A stretch of 17,887 bases of DNA from Elusimicrobiota bacterium (GTDB lineage: Bacteria > Elusimicrobiota > Elusimicrobia > 2-02-FULL-39-32). The position numbers and the translations under genes are program-made. The notes beneath the pieces are model-generated. The model worked only from the letters and a program-made list of their open reading frames with translations, had not been told where the DNA came from and made no database searches. Location: positions 1 through 17,887 of the forward strand of contig JAHFCA010000009.1 of the NCBI GenBank assembly GCA_023249715.1, given 5' to 3'. Of the stretch, positions 1-6,965 are shown in pieces. Position 1 is the first letter of the stretch. Every line of letters begins with the position of its first letter.

Positions 1-1145
1 ACGCTATCTTGTGTTTGGTTCACCACCTCTAAAGGAAGTGTTCCTTTTTTTGAAATCGATTGGAGAATGTCTCCGGAGGTTGCAGAATTTATTTTAACTT
101 CCATTTCCGCTTTCCCAACAGAGTAAGAACGCATCGTAACATCTAAAACTCCGGGCGTTGAAACAATGCGATCTTTAATTTCTCCCAAACTGTTCAGATT
201 GGGAAGGCCGCCAACCCATACTAAAATCGTGGTCCGCCGCGCCAATTCTGTGGCGATCCGTCCAGCTAAATCGTTTCCCGCATTGGCTCCCGCTTGTGTG
301 AACGACTTTTGACTGGCCGCATCTTTGGTTCCATCCAGGCCCGAAGCTTGCACAGAGAACGTAGACAAAATTTCGCCGGTTCGAGCTCGAACTACTTTTC
401 CTGTAAGGGTAGTTCTAACAGAAATAAGCCCGCCTAATCCTTCCGTCATCAAGACAGAACTTTTCGCCTGCCCCGAAACAATTACTTCGGCATTCAGATT
501 TTGAATAATGGGCTTTAGGGCTGCTTTAGGATCTCCTTCCAAAAGTTGCCGCGTGGCTTCCGCTACCCGTATGGCCGCTAATTCTGAACGGTCTACCACC
601 TTATATCCTCTTTCTAAAAGCGCTTGAGAAATACCATCCGCGCAGGGACTTCCCTCAAAGTCGGCTCCTTCGAATTTTTCATCTAGAAGAACCGCCACTC
701 TGGGATTTCCTGCCGCGGGAGAAGTTAAGAGGTTCAGATTTCTTAAATCGTTTTGAACTTGGGTCAAAGAGACTAAGGCTCGGATATGAGTATGATAGAT
801 TCCATCGGGCTCAACCCCTTCCCGGATTACCTCATGTTTTTTTACGTAACCGTCGGTCTTTCCCAATATGTTTTGTTCGATGGTAATCGCTTTATCCACT
901 AGAGTGCGAGCGGAAATAAAAATCCCCACCACTTTTTCCACCGCGTTTTTATAGGCATCGGTTAAAGCCGCCCGTTTAACCGCAATTTTATCTCCGGTGA
1001 CTGCGGCTAACCCTTCCGCTTCTACGACTTCTCCCTCTACGGTTTCCCCTATCTTTAGCCGAGCTTTAGAAGAGGCGCACCCGGCCAATATCAAAGCGCT
1101 AAGAGAAAAGGTTAAAACAAGGTGTGAGAATTTTTGCGTCGGCAT
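1..1145 (-). CDS. FlgT-like lipoprotein, C-terminus cut by window edge
   Basis: The frame is open from the ATG at 1145 to position 1, about 381 codons, so the C-terminus lies outside the window. The N-terminus is a lipoprotein signal with a Leu-Ala-Gly-Cys lipobox (Cys23), so the mature protein is probably anchored in the outer membrane. Residues about 30-140 (ending near GIYHTHIRALVSL) resemble the FlgT N-terminal/LPP20 fold, with an Ala-rich helix followed by a G-Y segment and alternating strands. Residues about 155-270, beginning NPRVAVLLDEKF, resemble the FlgT middle domain. FlgT is a flagellar basal-body protein in Vibrio, but no flagellar gene is visible here, so a general envelope role is equally likely. 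It lies 13 nt after the LPP20 gene and has no clear ribosome site, suggesting translational dependence on that gene. Family assignment is by pattern only. Confidence 0.7.
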   Translation of the reverse strand, partial: MPTQKFSHLVLTFSLSALILAGCASSKARLKIGETVEGEVVEAEGLAAVTGDKIAVKRAALTDAYKNAVEKVVGIFISARTLVDKAITIEQNILGKTDGYVKKHEVIREGVEPDGIYHTHIRALVSLTQVQNDLRNLNLLTSPAAGNPRVAVLLDEKFEGADFEGSPCADGISQALLERGYKVVDRSELAAIRVAEATRQLLEGDPKAALKPIIQNLNAEVIVSGQAKSSVLMTEGLGGLISVRTTLTGKVVRARTGEILSTFSVQASGLDGTKDAASQKSFTQAGANAGNDLAGRIATELARRTTILVWVGGLPNLNSLGEIKDRIVSTPGVLDVTMRSYSVGKAEMEVKINSATSGDILQSISKKGTLPLEVVNQTQDS

Positions 1146-1158
1146 AATAAAGGTTCAA

Positions 1159-1632
1159 CTATTGGGACGATTGATTTTGAGGCTGGAGTTGATCCATAAA
1201 TTTTTTCTTATCGAGCCGTATCGTCACCATGCATCCGTCATCGGATGTCCATTCCCGCTTAACAATAGCGACTCCCCGAATAGTATTATCCACAACCCCT
1301 CGAATTTTTTGGTCGGTTGTAATCGCTTGTTCCACCGTTGTAGAAGCGTCAATTCTTTGTCCCTTTAAATAGGAAAGAAGTTTTTCTTCCGCAATCTTTC
1401 TCCCTGCGGCTTCCGACAAGGAGCGCTTCTGAGATATATTTTGAATGGTTTGATCGGCCGCTCCAATGCCGTCAAATTCTATGTAGCGACTGGTTTCCAC
1501 TTCGGGAGTATCCATCGTCTTTAAAAGTTCTCCCTTTTTTACCTTCGATACCGCTTTCCCTCCGGCACACCCCGTTAGAATGATGCCCACCGCAAAAAAA
1601 ATCGCTAAACTGAACACTCCCTGCTTTCCCAT
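1159..1632 (-). CDS. LPP20-family lipoprotein
   Basis: This 157-residue protein has a lipoprotein signal peptide with lipobox LTGC (Cys22). The mature part contains a short strand with FDGIG, an Ala/Lys-rich helix, a Thr-Thr-Val segment and a paired strand ending CMVTIRLDKK. That order matches the LPP20 family (named after a Helicobacter outer-membrane lipoprotein), whose fold is shared with the N-terminal domain of FlgT. A strong ribosome site (GAGGAGG) precedes the ATG by a few bases. It lies between the coiled-coil exported protein and the FlgT-like gene and is probably co-transcribed with both. The biochemical role of this family is unknown; attachment to the outer membrane is inferred from the lipobox. 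Confidence 0.75.
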   Translation of the reverse strand: MGKQGVFSLAIFFAVGIILTGCAGGKAVSKVKKGELLKTMDTPEVETSRYIEFDGIGAADQTIQNISQKRSLSEAAGRKIAEEKLLSYLKGQRIDASTTVEQAITTDQKIRGVVDNTIRGVAIVKREWTSDDGCMVTIRLDKKKFMDQLQPQNQSSQ

Positions 1633-1649
1633 AGACGCCTCCTCTTAAA

Positions 1650-2261
1650 TTATTCCTCTTGATTAAAAGTCTTTACTTTCTCTTTTACCTGATCAAATTT
1701 TTCTGTGATGGTTTTTGCCGCATACGCTCCCATCTCTTTGAGTTCCGCCATGAGCTCTTTTTTTATTCTTTCCAAATCTTTTCTCACCGCTTTCAAGTCT
1801 TTCTCCAAACGCTTCACTTGTTTTTTTAGCTCAGAAACCTCTTTCTTATTCCCTTTTGCGTTCTGCCCGCTTTTTTCTGCCAACTCCTTACTGAATTTAT
1901 CTTTTTCCGCCTCTAAACTTTGTTCTCGCTCTACATAGGCGCGCAGCCGCTCGTTCCAACGTTCAATTAATTTTTTGGCGGAGATCAGTTCATCTTCATA
2001 AAAACGAGTTAAATCGGTTAAGGGCGCCACAAAACCTATAGGTTTAATTTCTTTAGGCGGCTCAGGAACCGGAGGGGGAACGACTTCTTTAGGAGTCTCT
2101 ACCGTCACTGTAGTTTGCGCCACGGATGGCTCTAAAGAGGGCGCAGAGGAGACCGCAACCTCTGCTACAGCCGCATCCGTCTGCAGCGTTGCTTCCGCGC
2201 TATATAAATAAGAAACAGAGGTGAAAAGAATTACTAACAACGAAGTTAAAAAAGTATTCAT
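1650..2261 (-). CDS. Exported proline-rich coiled-coil protein
   Basis: The protein is 203 residues from the ATG at 2261. I chose this start over an upstream in-frame ATG at 2294 because AGAGGA sits 6 nt before it and because the protein then opens directly with a signal peptide (MNTFLTSLLVILF, cleavage probably after the Ser-Ala near residue 22). After an Ala/Val-rich stretch and a Pro-rich linker (PPPVPEPPKE) comes a long charged Lys/Glu segment, about residues 95-200, with heptad-like spacing that predicts a coiled coil. This looks like a periplasmic spacer or scaffold protein. I do not recognise a named family. It is the first gene of the lipoprotein cluster and has its own promoter just upstream. 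Confidence 0.7.
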   Translation of the reverse strand: MNTFLTSLLVILFTSVSYLYSAEATLQTDAAVAEVAVSSAPSLEPSVAQTTVTVETPKEVVPPPVPEPPKEIKPIGFVAPLTDLTRFYEDELISAKKLIERWNERLRAYVEREQSLEAEKDKFSKELAEKSGQNAKGNKKEVSELKKQVKRLEKDLKAVRKDLERIKKELMAELKEMGAYAAKTITEKFDQVKEKVKTFNQEE

Positions 2262-2298
2262 AAAAAGTCCTCTCAAATTTTTCAAGATAGGCACGAAA

Positions 2299-2327
2299 AG
2301 TCTAACAGAATTGCTCTAATATTTCAA
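2299..2327 (-). promoter_or_regulatory. Predicted sigma70-type promoter of the lipoprotein cluster
   Basis: On the minus strand TTGAAA (2327-2322) is followed after exactly 17 nt by TAGACT (2304-2299), and the -10 box is preceded by TGT, giving an extended -10. The predicted start falls near 2292, about 30 nt before the coiled-coil protein ATG at 2261. It lies in the 83-nt gap after the kinase gene. I see no clear hairpin terminator in that gap, so read-through from the kinase gene is possible. Confidence 0.5.
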
Positions 2328-2344
2328 GGAGTAACGAGAAAATC

Positions 2345-4744
2345 TTATTTCGCTTTATGAAGAATAAATTTAAAGAGAGAGCCTTTCCCTATTTCAGACT
2401 CTACCCATATTCTTCCACCATGCATTTCTATAATAGATTTTGAAATCGCAAGCCCCAACCCTGTTCCTCCAGCCACCCGGGATAAAGAACTATCTACCTG
2501 AAAAAATTTATCAAAAATTTTACTTTGGAACTCCGGTTTAATCCCCACTCCAGTATCCCGCACAGTCACTAAAACAAAATCGCCCATACTTTCCGCGCTT
2601 AAACGAACCTCCCCCTCCACAGGAGTAAACTTCATAGCATTCGTTAAAAGATTATCGATTACCTGTTTAATTCTAAATTCATCTGCAGAAACTAAAGGGA
2701 GGGCATCCGGAAGAGCCACGCTAAACTTTAAATGTTTTGCTTTCATGCTGGAATAGTAAATTTCTTCGGTCTCGCCTAACACTTTGTTCAAGGACACCGG
2801 CGCGATGCGCAATTTAATTCTTCCCGCTTCGATCCGGGAAATATCGAGAAGATCCGAAATCAAAAAAATGAGCCGCTCGGTAGAATTACTGGCAATTTTT
2901 AGTAAATGCACCTGATGCGGATTGAGTTCCCCCGCTTCCCCTTCTAAGACCAGCTGGACGGCCCCCTTCAATGCCGTAACCGGAGTTCTTAATTCATGAC
3001 TCACAATAGAAACAAATTCTGTTTTAATTTGACTCGCTCTTTCCAAATCCTTATTGGCTTGAACTAATTTTTCATAAAGACGGGTGCTCTGCAATATCGC
3101 CGCTGTCCTTTCGCCAATAAGTTCGGAAAAACGCTGGTGATAGGAATTAAAATAGTTTCGTCTTTTACTCCCTAATTTAAGGACTCCTAAAACATCTTTT
3201 CCAAAGCGCAAAGGAACCATCATAAGAGAATGAATCTCTTCCCCTAAATCGATCCCATCTTGGATAAGGGGAGTCTCTTTTAAGTCCGCTACTATTTTAG
3301 TTTTCGCTTCCTTAAAAACTTGCGCGCTTAAAGCCGATTCATCTTTTAATGAAATTTTTAAAGGACCCTCTTTTAATCTTAAGGCTTCGCCAGACAGATG
3401 GAGTTGTAACTCTTCTTTAGCAGGATCCGTAATAAGAAAGGAACAAAAATCACAGGGAAGAGCCTGTTTTATAATTTCATCCACCTTATCTAGAACAAGC
3501 TCAATAATGGGGTTGTTATGAAAAATTTCACTTATTTCTTGCAAAGCCGACAACAACACTATACGGTTTTGAAGTTCTCTATCCGCCTGGAGCGATTCTA
3601 TGGAGCTCGCCAACCTAAAAGCAATTAACGTTAGGGACCGCACTTGGTCGTCATGTAAAAAAGCTTTTTCATCTTTTAAAAAATTAACTAGAGCCATCAC
3701 GCCTAACACTCGTTTATCGCTTTTTAGAGGAATAGCCACCAAAGAGCGGAGCACTGCTTTCTTAAAGGGATCCCCCGCATGAGAACTAATTTCCCAGGGA
3801 AGCGCTTGATGCAAAGAAATAGAGGCTCCCTCATAAATTCTTATCTCTTGAGTTTGAAAAGCTTCCGCGATGGTTTTAAGAGGCGCCCCGCACTCCTTAA
3901 TATTTTTGGCATCCATTAAAATCTTGGAACTCATCTCCTTCGGCAAACCAAACGAAGGGAATTGACACAGAAGTTCTAAACTGTCTCCTTTCTCGGAAGA
4001 AGCAGTAAAGAAAGCGGCATATTCCACATCAAATAAATCCTGTAAATGGGTGGTCGTTTTTTCAAACAAATCTTCTAAAGATTCCATTTTCCCGGGAATC
4101 AAGGTCAACTCATAGAGGGTTTTAAGTTCGCGCACCCTATGAATAAGCCGTTGATTGGTTTGAGCCAATTCTTGGGTCGTAGCCGCAACTTCTGATTCTA
4201 ATCTGCGATTAAATTTCTCCATGCGTTCATAATTTAAAGAGTTTATGAGGCCAACGGACAAAATTTTAAGATAGGGATTTAAGGATTCCTGGAGTGATTT
4301 CTTTAACGGTTGGCCTTCTTCTCCTGTATAAAGAAAAAGAGAAAGTGTTTGCCCTTCTCCCACAAGGACGTGACAAACGAAATCTTCTCTAGGAACCTCT
4401 TCTGAAATTGGGGGAGCTAACCTTTTTAATTCTGCAGAAGAAATCTGCACTGTTTTCCCTAAAGAGTAGGAATCCCAAATGTGTCCTTCTCCAATTGGAA
4501 TTTTAAGTCTCTCTATAAAGGAAGAAGAAAAACCATAAGCGGATTTACACTTAAGGAAATCTCCTTCTACTGTCAACAGAGCGCAACGAATTTTAAAAAG
4601 ATTTCCTAAATATTTTAAGGCAAAATCGAGCAGAGGTTTTACCCCCTTTTGAGAGGCAATCTCTTGGGTTAAGGTGAGCAGAGTATCAAAATTACGGTTC
4701 CGGCCCGGAGGTCGGCTAAAAATTCGCGATAGAATTCGTCTCAT
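2345..4744 (-). CDS. Soluble triple-GAF sensor histidine kinase
   Basis: The protein has 799 residues and no membrane segment or signal peptide, so it should sense a cytoplasmic signal. Order: a divergent GAF-like region (about 25-165), a coiled coil (about 170-210), a second GAF (about 215-380), a third GAF (about 395-555), the HisKA dimerisation domain with SHELRTP (phospho-acceptor His583), and an HATPase_c domain with N box DNLLTNAMKFT (696-707), G1 box DTGVGI (730-735) and G2 box GGTGLGLAIS (759-768). All kinase boxes are intact. The ligand of the GAF domains cannot be read from sequence. It starts 5 nt after the preceding 101-residue gene with no ribosome site of note, so it is probably the last gene of the BMC operon. 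No receiver-domain partner is in view. The first GAF is the least certain domain. Confidence 0.92.
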   Translation of the reverse strand: MRRILSRIFSRPPGRNRNFDTLLTLTQEIASQKGVKPLLDFALKYLGNLFKIRCALLTVEGDFLKCKSAYGFSSSFIERLKIPIGEGHIWDSYSLGKTVQISSAELKRLAPPISEEVPREDFVCHVLVGEGQTLSLFLYTGEEGQPLKKSLQESLNPYLKILSVGLINSLNYERMEKFNRRLESEVAATTQELAQTNQRLIHRVRELKTLYELTLIPGKMESLEDLFEKTTTHLQDLFDVEYAAFFTASSEKGDSLELLCQFPSFGLPKEMSSKILMDAKNIKECGAPLKTIAEAFQTQEIRIYEGASISLHQALPWEISSHAGDPFKKAVLRSLVAIPLKSDKRVLGVMALVNFLKDEKAFLHDDQVRSLTLIAFRLASSIESLQADRELQNRIVLLSALQEISEIFHNNPIIELVLDKVDEIIKQALPCDFCSFLITDPAKEELQLHLSGEALRLKEGPLKISLKDESALSAQVFKEAKTKIVADLKETPLIQDGIDLGEEIHSLMMVPLRFGKDVLGVLKLGSKRRNYFNSYHQRFSELIGERTAAILQSTRLYEKLVQANKDLERASQIKTEFVSIVSHELRTPVTALKGAVQLVLEGEAGELNPHQVHLLKIASNSTERLIFLISDLLDISRIEAGRIKLRIAPVSLNKVLGETEEIYYSSMKAKHLKFSVALPDALPLVSADEFRIKQVIDNLLTNAMKFTPVEGEVRLSAESMGDFVLVTVRDTGVGIKPEFQSKIFDKFFQVDSSLSRVAGGTGLGLAISKSIIEMHGGRIWVESEIGKGSLFKFILHKAK

Positions 4745-4749
4745 CCGTT

Positions 4750-5055
4750 TTATGCATACACTATCTTAATCCCTTTTTCTTCCAGCCAGTCTAAGGCTAA
4801 AGGACTTAAGATGCTGTTTTTAGGAATCGTTAAAATTTTTTCATTATTTTTCAACAAAGATTTAATTTCCCACTCTGAAAAAAATTTTCGCTTTGTCACA
4901 AGCTGGCTATAACTTTTTAAATAGGGTTCTTTGACAAAAAATCCCCGTTTTCCAGAGAGAGTATCCGTCCTGCTCCCCGGAATCTGTTTTTTTGAACAAC
5001 ACCAATACTTTATCTCTTCAAACATAATATCCGCTAAATCTTCTATGGAGATCAC
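4750..5055 (-). CDS. BMC-operon protein with EutT/EutQ-like C-terminal module
   Basis: The protein has 101 residues from a GTG start at 5055; the next in-frame ATG is ten codons later. I keep GTG because the opening (ISIEDLADI) resembles the ITxxDL opening of BMC-associated accessory proteins. Residues 58-101 (FFSEWEIKS to the end, including ILSPLALDWLEEKGIKIV) align by eye with the short N-terminal module of EutT and EutQ, where a TPxAxxLL motif is followed by a Gly/Arg-Ile strand. Here the module is C-terminal and no catalytic domain follows, so this is not a complete cobalamin adenosyltransferase. A Cys-Cys pair (residues 19-20) could be a metal or redox site. It lies 15 nt downstream of BMC-H and 5 nt upstream of the kinase. 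Function unknown. Confidence 0.7.
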   Translation of the reverse strand: MISIEDLADIMFEEIKYWCCSKKQIPGSRTDTLSGKRGFFVKEPYLKSYSQLVTKRKFFSEWEIKSLLKNNEKILTIPKNSILSPLALDWLEEKGIKIVYA

Positions 5056-5070
5056 GGCCTATGAATAATT

Positions 5071-5355
5071 TTATTTACTAATATATTTTTCTAAATCCGC
5101 ATGGGGACGCGGGATCACATGCACGCTCACGAGTTCCCCTACTTTTTGGGCTGCGGCAGCGCCCGCGTCCACCGCCGCTCTTACGGCTCCCACTTCCCCC
5201 CGGCATATCGTGGTCACAAGCCCCGAGCCAATTTTCTCAAAACCAACGAGCCGCACCTTGGCCGATTTCGCCATCGCATCCGACGCTTCTATCATTCCCA
5301 CAAACCCTTTGGTTTCAATGAGTCCCACCGCTTCTGAAAATGTTGATTCGCCCAT
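5071..5355 (-). CDS. BMC-H shell hexamer protein, PduA-like
   Basis: A 94-residue single-domain BMC protein, the usual length of the family, that should form flat hexamers tiling the shell facets. It shows the opening AVGLIETKGFVG, the pore loop KIGSGLV identical in type to PduA (a small polar pore thought to pass aldehyde or diol-sized metabolites), the edge Lys in DAMAKSA, and the terminal VHVIPRPHADLE motif with the conserved edge Arg. A ribosome site (AGGGGGA) precedes the ATG. It lies 12 nt after a BMC-P gene. It shares a 32-nt identical DNA tract (5117-5148) with the other BMC-H gene at 8708-9007, although the two proteins differ elsewhere. Confidence 0.96.
   Translation of the reverse strand: MGESTFSEAVGLIETKGFVGMIEASDAMAKSAKVRLVGFEKIGSGLVTTICRGEVGAVRAAVDAGAAAAQKVGELVSVHVIPRPHADLEKYISK
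5117..5148. repeat. 32-nt tract identical to 8787-8818 in the other BMC-H gene
   Basis: The tract begins acatgcacgctcacgag on the plus strand and matches 8787-8818 at every base, including third codon positions, while surrounding BMC-H sequence differs at many sites. It encodes the QKVGELVSVHV segment on the minus strand. This suggests local gene conversion or recent partial duplication between the two shell genes. Confidence 0.85.
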
Positions 5356-5367
5356 ACTCTGTTCCCC

Positions 5368-5664
5368 CTAATGATATTTTTTATTCTTCCCTTCTACAGT
5401 CACTGCGTCCACAATTCCACCTATCACAAGTCTTATGGGGGCGGACGGAATCCCCAAAATGGCTCGGGCAGAGTTCCCTTCGTCGATCAATAAAACAGTA
5501 TCGCCCGGCCCAGCCCCAAAATAGCGATCAACCGCTAAAGAGGTTTTTCCATTTACTTTTCCAGTCCCCATTTCAATCGGTTCCACTAAAAGCAATTTAG
5601 TCCCTTCAAGAGCCGCATGTTTTTTTGTTCCCCAAACGTTCCCCACCACGCGCGCAATAATCAT
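5368..5664 (-). CDS. BMC-P shell pentamer protein (EutN/CcmL family)
   Basis: A 98-residue protein of the EutN/CcmL family; five copies form the vertex caps of the shell. Visible hallmarks are the N-terminal IIARVVGNVWGT strand, the central GTKLLLVEPIE strand, the GAGPGDTVLL turn and the C-terminal IGGIVDAVTVE strand. It is the last of three BMC-P paralogues in transcription order. It starts directly after the stop codon of the preceding BMC-P gene (no intervening bases) and is followed by BMC-H after 12 nt. Three different pentamers in one operon are common in metabolosome loci, and only one per vertex is needed, so they may form alternative vertices. Confidence 0.95.
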   Translation of the reverse strand: MIIARVVGNVWGTKKHAALEGTKLLLVEPIEMGTGKVNGKTSLAVDRYFGAGPGDTVLLIDEGNSARAILGIPSAPIRLVIGGIVDAVTVEGKNKKYH

Positions 5665-5961
5665 TTAAACGGATCGCGCCCAATCCTGGAAGTTAACGCC
5701 TTCCACAATTCCAACGATGGCGGCGTCTACGGGAGGAATATCCTCTAAGGAGTTCCCTCCAAAAGCGAGCGCCGCTTCTTTGGCGGCTACCCAAAAAACC
5801 AGCTCTCCGGCTCCAGCCCCCACAGTGTCGGTAGCCACAATCGGCTCCCCCGATTCCTCTCCGCTCCATTCGAGAGGTTGAATTAAAAGCAATTTTAACC
5901 CCTCTACAGATTTTACTTTACTAGAACAGACTACGCGGCCCAAAATTCTGGCCGCTTTCAT
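5665..5961 (-). CDS. BMC-P shell pentamer protein (EutN/CcmL family)
   Basis: A 98-residue EutN/CcmL-type vertex protein. The features are AARILGRVVCSSK at the N-terminus, GLKLLLIQPLEW in the middle, the GAGAGELVFWV turn and the closing AIVGIVEGVNF strand. It is clearly diverged from both other BMC-P proteins, notably with a Trp-containing LEWSGEESGEP insert and a C-terminal WARSV tail. The ATG at 5961 overlaps the stop of the rpiB-like gene by 4 nt (ATGA), showing translational coupling of an enzyme gene to a shell gene. Confidence 0.95.
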   Translation of the reverse strand: MKAARILGRVVCSSKVKSVEGLKLLLIQPLEWSGEESGEPIVATDTVGAGAGELVFWVAAKEAALAFGGNSLEDIPPVDAAIVGIVEGVNFQDWARSV

Positions 5962-6398
5962 TTAACAGTTCCCTTTTCAATCTTTTTTAATCGACGCAAA
6001 TGGCGGCCTCCCGCAAAAGGAGTTTTTAGCCAAGCATCTACAATTTTTTCTCCTACTTTTAAACTTAAAAAGCGCGCCGAAAAACAGAGCACGTTCGCCC
6101 AGTTGTGCTCCGAAGCCAAGGCGGCTACCCTTGGGGTCCAGCAGACGGCGGCCCGCACACTTTTAAATTTGTTCGCCGTCATCGCCATTCCGATTCCCGT
6201 TCCACAAATGAGAATTCCCCGATCCGCCTTCCCCAACGAGACCGCCCGCCCCACCTTTTTTGCATAATCGGGATAATCGCAGGACTCCTCCGAATAACAC
6301 CCCACGTCTACGACCCTGTGCCCTTTGCCAGTTAAGTAATTAAGAATTTCTTTTTTTCTTAAAAATCCCGCGTGGTCCGACCCTATGACAATTCTCAT
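5958..6398 (-). CDS. rpiB: RpiB/LacAB-family sugar-phosphate isomerase
   Basis: A 146-residue isomerase of the RpiB family, which interconverts ribose 5-phosphate and ribulose 5-phosphate or related aldose/ketose phosphates. Visible signatures are GSDHAGF (Asp8, His9), DYPDYA, the CGTGIGMAMTANK anion-binding loop with the catalytic-type Cys65, His98-Asn99, and a terminal GRHLRRL phosphate-binding Arg cluster. The usual AREHNDANVLxLGAR segment here reads ASEHNWANVLCFSAR, with Trp100 where the family normally has Asp, so the substrate may not be ribose 5-phosphate. It has no extra N- or C-terminal helix that could serve as an encapsulation peptide. It sits 3 nt after BMC-T and overlaps the next BMC-P, so it belongs to the BMC pathway. 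Confidence 0.9.
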   Translation of the reverse strand: MRIVIGSDHAGFLRKKEILNYLTGKGHRVVDVGCYSEESCDYPDYAKKVGRAVSLGKADRGILICGTGIGMAMTANKFKSVRAAVCWTPRVAALASEHNWANVLCFSARFLSLKVGEKIVDAWLKTPFAGGRHLRRLKKIEKGTVK

Positions 6399-6401
6399 AT
6401 T

Positions 6402-6956
6402 TTACTCTGTTAAAGCTTTTAATAATTTTTTATGAGCAAAAGGAATAATAACAGAATGAACAAGCCCATTCTCTTGTTTTATGGTTTCTACTCCCGCCTG
6501 AATCGCCGAGCGGACGGCACCCACTTCTCCTGTAAGTGTGAGATACCCTTTCCCACCAGCTCCTCGTCCCGGAAAAATTTCAATTAATGTAACGTGGGCT
6601 TTTTTTACGGCGGCATCGGCGGCAAAAATAGTGGCGGCAACATCTTTTGTCTCTATAATGCCCACCGCTTCAATCTCCGCCACCTTTATTTTTCCTTTTA
6701 AAGCCGGCAAAATCTGCTCCTGCACATTGGGAATTAAAAAATGATCTATGAGAGTAGCGCCGGCAGTCTCTATCCCTGCCCGCATGGATTGTTCTACTTC
6801 GGCCTGTTCTCCTCCAATTAAAATAGTAAATTTCCCCCGGGGAATAGGCTGAGAATGAAGTAAGTCTACCTCCGCCATCTTCATCATGGAATCGATCGCT
6901 TCTATTCCTTTTGCTATGGAACTTACTTCTAAAAATCCTATCGCTGGTTTCACCAT
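6402..6956 (-). CDS. BMC-T tandem-domain shell trimer, PduT-like
   Basis: A 184-residue protein with two BMC domains in tandem (about 1-90 and 95-184), forming pseudohexameric trimers. Its opening (AIGFLEVSSIAKG), the LIGG strand and the second-domain GAGGKGYLTLTGEVGAV and VIIPFAHKKL segments follow PduT. PduT-type trimers usually carry a Cys in SKTICPGK that holds a 4Fe-4S cluster at the threefold pore. The equivalent segment here is SQPIPRGK, with Pro39 at the Cys position, so that cluster should be absent. The ribosome site AGGAGGAG overlaps the stop codon of the aldehyde dehydrogenase gene and lies a few bases before the ATG at 6956. Position and length support a shell role. Confidence 0.94.
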   Translation of the reverse strand: MVKPAIGFLEVSSIAKGIEAIDSMMKMAEVDLLHSQPIPRGKFTILIGGEQAEVEQSMRAGIETAGATLIDHFLIPNVQEQILPALKGKIKVAEIEAVGIIETKDVAATIFAADAAVKKAHVTLIEIFPGRGAGGKGYLTLTGEVGAVRSAIQAGVETIKQENGLVHSVIIPFAHKKLLKALTE

Positions 6957-6965
6957 TTTCTCCTC

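Noticed and set aside
2262..2294. Upstream start of the coiled-coil protein
   Set aside because: It adds a charged stretch before the signal peptide and overlaps the predicted promoter start; AGAGGA supports 2261.
4750..5055. Complete EutT cobalamin adenosyltransferase
   Set aside because: Only the small accessory module is present; there is no catalytic adenosyltransferase domain and no vitamin B12-dependent enzyme in the operon.
5101..5337. Plus-strand frames opposite the BMC-H genes (here and at 8745-9014)
   Set aside because: Both are antisense shadows of a conserved shell family and resemble each other only because the genes are paralogous.
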